Shown here in pieces: positions 62,331 through 64,000 of a stretch of DNA of 64,000 nucleotides (position 1 is its first letter; each line of letters opens with the position of its first letter). The notes below the pieces were generated by a model. The model saw only the letters and a program-made list of their open reading frames with translations, ran no database searches and was not told the DNA's origin. Both the position numbers and the translations under genes were made by a program. This DNA comes from Unio delphinus (taxonomy: Eukaryota > Mollusca > Bivalvia > Unionida > Unionidae), in assembly GCA_029339505.1 (NCBI GenBank), contig JAQISU010000033.1, positions 6,062,001-6,126,000 on the forward strand, in the 5' to 3' direction.

Positions 62331-64000
62331 AGAGAGATTACCCCTGGAAAGATGCTCAATTCAATCTCGATATAGTTTCTAATACACCAAAGAATACAAT
62401 TCTTGATAAAGCCATGATTAGTAAAATCAGAGACTGTTTTAATGAATTCAAGCGTGATGGAGCATCCTATTGTTGGTCAACATTTCGAATTGATGGTGTT
62501 GTTGATGCTACCATGAATGATGAAAAAGCAGCAGTGATAATTTCACGTGTTGGGGAAAAAAGACATTTTTTCCGAATCAAATTCATTATCGAAGTCGATG
62601 GCAAATGGATTATTAAGGATAAATTTGAACCAATCCTCAAGAATAAAAAAGCTGTCATTGTGAGTAGAGATTCCAAACCAGGGATTCTAACCGGCATTGA
62701 CAAACCATACTACGAAAGATCTTATCCCGTAACAGCAATGGTTTATGGGATATATCCGTTAAATGATAAACCCGATATCGCAAAACTAGCTCCTATGAAA
62801 TATTCGTCAGGGCTTAATTGTGTAGCAGAACGAATAATAGAACACTTCACAAATGCATCCCGAGGAAATAAACTAACTGATCTGCGACGTAGGAAAATAA
62901 CCGAGTGGGAACTGACAGTGAAACAGCATGGTGCAAAGATTTCTGATATAGCTAAATTAGAAACATCATTACGATTCCCAATAACCGTTATGACGATAAC
63001 CGGAGAGGTTTTATACGAACCGAAATATAACAAAAATGGAGCGCCAATACAGATTATTGATCATAACAAACACGCGTGGACACCTGCGGTAACAATATTT
63101 CCACGAGAACGAACCGTGAAATATATCCCTAAGGAGTTCGTCGGGGATGTTTTCTATGAAGAGAAATTATTCGATGCTATTCATGCGTTGTGTAAGGATG
63201 ATCCTGTGTCAGTGTGGTTACTTAGAAGTGATGAAGAATTCGATCAATTTGTAAAACCAAATGGTGAATTATATCGCATTGAAGAATTAGATAACAGAAT
63301 GAGAAAAATCGCTAGTGATTTTTCACCGGAGAATTCCCATGAAAAACTACTCACGGATAGTTTTACTATTCCATCAGTGGTAGCTCACTTCGCAAGAGAA
63401 AAAAACTCATGGCGTCCAACACGAAATGATTTTCTCGAGGATGTTAAATTGAGTTGCGTCGAATTTGGTCATGGAGGACTGTGGAATACGAAATACTCAC
63501 GTGATGGTATGATTTCAATTGATATATCCGCGTGTTATCCCGGAAGTTTTCTCGGGTATGGGGAATGCGCTGAGTACTTCAAACGATTTGGACACCCCAC
63601 GCATGAAATGACTCGTGTTGCGATTAATGGACCATTACCTGATTTTGATTTAACTGGATTCGCTCGTGTGATATCATTTGAATTCGCTACAGGGTTACAT
63701 CCGTGTAGTTATGTTTGGCTCGGTAGACACCTATCTGAAAAACACTGGATGCCAATAGTGCTATTGAGATATATGATTGATTGTGGTATGCTAATATCGT
63801 TGATTGTTTCCGAGGCTATTATATGCTATCGAGCTCAGAAAGAAGTTTGGCTACCACAACCCGATCTAGATAGAATAATCAACGAACTACGAAAACAGTT
63901 TCCAGATTTCAGTGAAGAAGAAATCATAAATTGGTCTAAGAAGTTATTTGAAATTAAAAAAGAACAAGCAAAAGATCTCGGAAGAAGAATAATCGGTAAA
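62261..64000 (+). CDS. Large protein with family B polymerase-like motif A, partial at window end
   Basis: The frame is open for 580 codons from the ATG at 62261 to the edge without a stop. It starts with one and a half basic repeats, then KDAQFNLDIVSNTPKNTILD. Later come LNCVAERIIEHFTNASRGNK (about 187-206), PKEFVGDVFYEEKLFDAIHA, SVWLLRSDEEFDQFV and VVAHFAREKNSWRPT. MISIDISACYPGSFLGYGEC follows at about 418-437, where DISACYP fits the DxxSxYP motif A of family B DNA polymerases, with its catalytic Asp (Asp421 of this frame). A typical exonuclease DxE box is not obvious. Motifs B and C (YxDTD-like) would lie beyond the edge. In Polintons the protein-primed polymerase is the usual divergent large gene. 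Whether the true start is here or at 61834 depends on the A8 tract. Confidence 0.65.
   Translation, partial: MKEFKRLLKINPRFNLDKPKKTSKRDYPWKDAQFNLDIVSNTPKNTILDKAMISKIRDCFNEFKRDGASYCWSTFRIDGVVDATMNDEKAAVIISRVGEKRHFFRIKFIIEVDGKWIIKDKFEPILKNKKAVIVSRDSKPGILTGIDKPYYERSYPVTAMVYGIYPLNDKPDIAKLAPMKYSSGLNCVAERIIEHFTNASRGNKLTDLRRRKITEWELTVKQHGAKISDIAKLETSLRFPITVMTITGEVLYEPKYNKNGAPIQIIDHNKHAWTPAVTIFPRERTVKYIPKEFVGDVFYEEKLFDAIHALCKDDPVSVWLLRSDEEFDQFVKPNGELYRIEELDNRMRKIASDFSPENSHEKLLTDSFTIPSVVAHFAREKNSWRPTRNDFLEDVKLSCVEFGHGGLWNTKYSRDGMISIDISACYPGSFLGYGECAEYFKRFGHPTHEMTRVAINGPLPDFDLTGFARVISFEFATGLHPCSYVWLGRHLSEKHWMPIVLLRYMIDCGMLISLIVSEAIICYRAQKEVWLPQPDLDRIINELRKQFPDFSEEEIINWSKKLFEIKKEQAKDLGRRIIGK

Noticed and set aside
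53671..64000. Interpretation as a bacterial or phage contaminant because of the HNH gene
   Set aside because: The adenain-type protease, Polinton-type minor capsid proteins and continuity with host intron DNA fit an animal Polinton-like element better.

Overview
The window reads as animal nuclear DNA: AT-rich, intron-rich, and full of satellites, SINEs, DIRS-type retrotransposons and pogo-like transposons. The repeat mix suggests a marine invertebrate, plausibly a mollusc, but nothing here fixes the species. Two things carry most of the information: one multi-exon host gene on the minus strand, and a densely coding virus-like element in the last 10.7 kb.

Host gene (about 6.7-51.6 kb, minus strand). 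Twelve exons with good GT/AG borders and consistent phases encode the C-terminal part of a USP8/UBPY-type ubiquitin-specific protease. They cover the 14-3-3-type motif, the Cys box (GNTCYMNS), the Asp-Ser-Gln-Glu region, two CxxC zinc knuckles, and the His box, which is split across a 31-bp micro-exon, then the C-terminus and stop at 6918. The 5' exons are not seen left of 53.3 kb and would lie to the right of the viral element.

Introns and flank. The flanking and intron DNA is made mostly of repeats. A 38-bp satellite lies at 1.5-2.4 kb. Two complete-ended but decayed DIRS retrotransposons with inverted terminal repeats and internal complementary regions lie at 11.3-16.5 and 18.0-24.9 kb. 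A 28-bp satellite family at 26.9-32.8 kb is split by a 3-kb Tigger/pogo-like element. DIRS remnants lie at 32.8-36.6 and perhaps 41-42 kb. A fold-back element is at 37.2 kb, a LINE remnant at 43.6-44.4 kb, and a TIR-bounded, internally deleted pogo element at 46.3-48.2 kb.

Viral element (about 53.3 to beyond 64.0 kb). This is a Polinton/Maverick (adintovirus-like) element. Reading leftwards from 61.7 kb, the minus-strand genes encode an HNH-NUMOD endonuclease, a small unknown protein, a frameshifted capsid-region protein, a minor capsid protein with an amphipathic stretch, the major capsid protein, a membrane-active minor capsid/core protein, an adenain-type cysteine protease, a coiled-coil protein with a beta-rich head, a two-helix membrane protein and a penton-like protein. 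A divergent plus-strand gene starts near 61.8 kb with tandem basic repeats. It continues as an open frame with a family B polymerase-like motif A and runs off the window. No integrase or packaging ATPase is visible; these may lie beyond 64 kb. Most structural frames are intact. At least two single-base homopolymer shifts and one tandem duplication point to early decay, sequencing error or recoding.
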